Positions 61,067 through 64,000 of a DNA stretch of 64,000 nt are shown piece by piece. The position numbers were made by a program, and so were the translations under genes. The first letter of the stretch is position 1. Each line of letters starts with the position of its first letter. The notes below the pieces were generated by a model. It was not told where the DNA came from. It was given only the letters and a program-made list of their open reading frames with translations, and did no database searches. This DNA comes from Moniliella sp. 'wahieum'. Its lineage: Eukaryota > Basidiomycota > Moniliellomycetes > Moniliellales > Moniliellaceae. Location: assembly GCA_003971905.1 (NCBI GenBank), contig RSEE01000040.1, forward strand, positions 124,001 through 188,000, given 5' to 3'.

Positions 61067-63214
61067 TTACTGTTTGTCCTCCTTATTCAGAGCATGACGC
61101 TCTGCTTCAAGGCGTTCAGCATCGCGGTCAAGGTTGTTGAGGTGCCTCTTGCTTGGCCAGATGACGGAAAAAGATCCAGAACCGATTCCACCGCCCCCTG
61201 CCAAGCCACTGACAATGGCATAGTTTTTACCAACTTGGGGTCTTGGGCGATCGGGCTGAACGCCTCATTCAGTGCCGAGCTGATAGCCGACGTGAACAAT
61301 TGCCAGCCATGACAAAGCTACGCAGGCCGGGGCGCCTTGCTGTATGCGTACTCCATCGCGGAACGTTAACCAGCAACTCACTCGTGGCGATCAACAAGTA
61401 ACTACCGCCTGCTCCCAGACGTGATCGCGCCCTCTCGTCGCAAGTTCCGGCATACCGCCCGCAAGGCGACTTTTGTAGAGAAGTGCTGGGTCACGGCTGA
61501 TACACCATTGCACATGCCGCCACCTCGAATCCAACCGCGATGCTGGAGGCTGAAATGCGCCACCCCGCGACGGAGGAAAGGGTAGACCAGATAGTCGAGT
61601 GTAGGTGCTAGAAGCAGAATGGCGAACGGATCCAAATTGCCCACAATTTGGTTGGGGTGTGTACATGGAGTTGCCTGGGTGGCCGCTTTGAAGTGAGATT
61701 TGGACGACATTTGTCCATAGGCCAGTTGGTACAGGGGCAGTAGACAAACACTTGGCACGCTTTGAATCCCCGGCGAGTTTCCCAAACCCATGGTCATCAA
61801 AAGACATCCAGGCTGGACGCAATTCAGGTGCAATCTTGCTTGGCAGAGCGCGCTCCCAAAAGGTATCCGCCTTCATGTTTATAAGTCCGGACTGGGTTCC
61901 AGGAGATGCACGGCTTCGTGCAGTACCAAAAGATGCGTAGAACTGACGGAAGCAGCGAACCCGATGGAGGGTTACGGACATACTTATTCTTCATCAGAAT
62001 CAGCACAGGGAAAGCGCCCAGAAAATGATGGTGGGAAGTGTAAATTCCAGCCAGAAACCAACATATTCTGCAGAGAATTCAGGTCAACAGTTGCATATAC
62101 AAACGAAAGACACGCAGTTCATATAGAGAGCACCTCCCCGATGAAAATGGAACTGGTACACGTACTCTCCGCAAAACTCATGCCAATTTGTCCCGCTAGG
62201 GCACCAATGTTGATGAAAATAGCTGTGTAAAGATATCAACATATGCATTATACATGTCAGTTCGGAATCCCATGGATGTACGGGTACGGAGGAAGGCAAA
62301 ACGCACAATAGCATGAATAGACGGGTCAAGGTCAAACTTGGATCGATGATGACCTTCTCTCCTGTCTTGGGCAAAATCGCCGTACGCATTTTGGTCTCTG
62401 TGACTTGCTCAGCAATAAGTGGACTAATGTTGGCTTTGAAGAAACCTGTACCGAGTCCCATGATGATGATGGCGATGATGAGGCAGCCAAAAGCACCTTG
62501 GATATTGTCCATAACCGAGGGGATCCCACTGATGATCAAATGATATGGCTGTTTTGCAATCTGAAGAGTTAGATGGAAAACTTGTGTGGTTCTCTCATGA
62601 GAGAAAACGTACCCCACTGTTGTAATGCACAGTGCAATATGATTGTGTTGTATCGCCCCCAGAATGAATCGGCGAGATAGGCGCCCAATAGTGGGGTGCA
62701 ATAGACCCAGAACGAGTTGAATGTGGTGATTCCAAACGCTGCGCGTTGTTCTTGCCCAACGCACCTGTAACTCCCCCGCTCGTCCGATTTGCACCTGTAC
62801 GACCACCCCACTGTAAGGGGCCTGGGTTGTTGATATAGTTGGTGAACGCATTGGTAGCCCCATAGTAGCTGAAGCGCTCACCCAGCTCGCACACTGCCAC
62901 GGCGTATGCCCGCCAGGGGACCGGCGCGGGCAAGCGCGCGCAGCGTGTGGATCTCCTCGATAGTAGGTACTGATGACGTTGCGCCATCTTGCAAATCAAC
63001 GGTACTCCCCTCGTTGTGGTTTTCATTACCGTCAAAGCCTTCTTCTCGATGTCACTGGAAGCAGAGGATCGTGACTACTAGCGGCCACCTCCTTCGTGGT
63101 TGATTGAGCCAAAGGGGGTGGGTCGTACGTCAACTCTGTCGGTCGTCCCACAACAATCAGTTTTGGTTGCACAGAAAGGTGTTCGAAAAACGTACCGTCA
63201 ACAGTAGTCGGCAT
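61067..63214 (-). CDS. PTR2: proton-coupled di/tripeptide transporter, POT/PTR2 family
   Basis: A plasma-membrane major-facilitator protein importing di- and tripeptides with protons. Start MPTTVDGTFFEHLSVQPKLI at 63214. First helix region: PVPWRAYAVAVCELGERFSY with YGATNAF, containing the family ExxERFSYYG motif (~62880). Then GALG, the YWAPISPIHS region, LIIAIIIMGLGTGFFKANIS (~62440-62490; the conserved GTGFFKANISPL block) and LIAEQVTETK. After more helices: FWERALPSKIAPELRPAW (~61860), GFKACQVFVY, ANLDP-like NLDPFAI and APTLDYLVYPFLRR (~61570-61640). The C terminus has FTSAISSALNEAFSPIAQDP, KRHLNNLDRDAERLEAERHA and stop 61067-61069. Introns are likely near 62600, 62250 and 61350. Several one-base frame changes are present. 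Confidence 0.9.
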
Positions 63215-63705
63215 TGGCGGTTATGTCGCCAAGGGGGAACAAACAAGCGGTTTTAGGGGGCCTGAGGTAACCAAGAAGACGGCACAAACCAAGGAAAGAG
63301 AGGAGACAGAACTACCATTTATTGTCAAAACCCACTCCAACTTATTATAGCTGCAGTTTTTCTCTTCCCGATGCACTTCTGGAGAGGCACTATCCATACC
63401 TGACGCTCAGCAAAGAAGTCAATACACATACATACTGCGCAAAATGATGATGCAGATGATGGGCCGTTTCCGTCCCGCGTGGTCCCCGAGCGTTCGCGAG
63501 CTCATGTGCATCATTTCTCTAAGGGATTATACCGCAAGGTACACACACACATCATAATTCGAACATCCACAAAACGTCTTGACTATATTATGGGTTTGAA
63601 GAGACTGCATCATCATTCAGGAACACGCCGCATCATCTGCATAATCTTGAATCATCCCTATATACATAGTAGGAAACTACTGGTATGATGAAGCACATAA
63701 ACACT
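63215..63705. other. intergenic, transporter upstream region
   Basis: Holds the promoter of the transporter gene. GATGATGCAGATGATGG and CATCATCATTC words are scattered. No gene seen. Confidence 0.4.
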
Positions 63706-64000
63706 TCACAAGGATAACTGTCTGCGAACCTCCTCGATGGCGAAAGCATATGTGGACACATAATGCCGCAGGGCTGGAAGCAAGACGCTTGAATTCAAGG
63801 CTGTGCCTGGAAGAATAATCTTCAAGACAGTGGAGATCGAGTTCATTAGCGGCAATGTCAATGAAGATTTCGCTCATACTACTATGTCTACCAGCACGCG
63901 TTCGTGGCGCTCACATGCATATCCACGCGCGCTACATTCGGCTTGGAAGCTAGCGAATGGCATGAGAGAGACAGAGAGTCCTGACCTGTCGTGTTGGAGA
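63706..64000 (-). CDS. possible C-terminal end of an unrecognised gene, partial
   Basis: A minus-strand frame reads LMNSISTVLKIILPGTALNS followed by SVLLPALRHYVSTYAFAIEE and VRRQLSL, stop 63706-63708. Sequence character is that of a helical protein end. The overlapping frame (MSEIFIDIAANELDLHCLED) is also open, so the choice of frame is unsure. The 5' part would lie beyond the window edge. No family recognised. Confidence 0.3.

Overview
The window looks like nuclear DNA of a basidiomycete fungus. Protein-coding genes carry short spliceosomal introns (55-104 nt) with GTRNGT donors and CTAAC/CTGAC branch sites. Two tRNA genes have introns next to the anticodon. A Ty1/copia retrotransposon is present, and many proteins have best-known relatives in fungi (Flo8-like LisH factor, Hac1 bZIP, POT peptide transporter). 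I cannot name the genus.

Layout. 0-2.6 kb: 3' part of UPF2 (+). 3.4-6.5 kb: LisH transcription regulator (-) with a long Ala-Gln tract. 7.3-8.1 kb: foldback element with ~230-bp inverted arms. 8.4 kb: tRNA-Asn. 8.8-11.4 kb: CSC1/TMEM63 channel (-). 11.9-14.5 kb: RAT1/XRN2 (+), lacking a catalytic block. 15.2-16.8 kb: four-finger C2H2 factor (+). 20.4-21.4 kb: HAC1 (-) with a 19-nt Ire1-type intron. 22.9-23.3 kb: thioredoxin (-). 24.4-25.4 kb: peroxisomal urate oxidase (-). 26.3-31.9 kb: complete copia element (+). 34.3 kb: tRNA-like gene (-). 37.5-39.8 kb: Usv1/Rgm1-like C2H2 factor (+). 40.8-42.5 kb: F-box-like protein (+). 43.8-46.1 kb: ankyrin-repeat protein (-). 47.2-49.6 kb: Swi5/Ace2-like C2H2 factor (-). 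52.0-52.5 kb: COX5A/Cox6 (+). 52.9-55.0 kb: METTL14 (+). 55.1-55.5 kb: small unknown protein (+). 55.8-60.2 kb: XRN1 (-). 60.5 kb: tRNA-Pro (-). 61.1-63.2 kb: PTR2-type transporter (-). 63.7 kb to the end: a possible partial gene (-).

A theme is mRNA fate: UPF2 (nonsense-mediated decay), RAT1 and XRN1 (5'-3' exonucleases), METTL14 (m6A writer subunit) and HAC1 (whose mRNA is cut by Ire1) all lie within 60 kb. This may be chance.

Almost every conserved gene is broken by one-base indels, often in homopolymers, whereas substitutions that destroy codons are rare. The two LTRs of the copia element also differ only by indels. The simplest reading is uncorrected long-read indel error, so many coding spans below are given as whole loci crossing several frames and their exact joints are approximate. 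Intergenic DNA is full of short self-complementary word islands (CTCAGCGCTGAG, ATCGAT, GGTCACCGGTCA, GTTCAACGTT, GCATGATGCAT).
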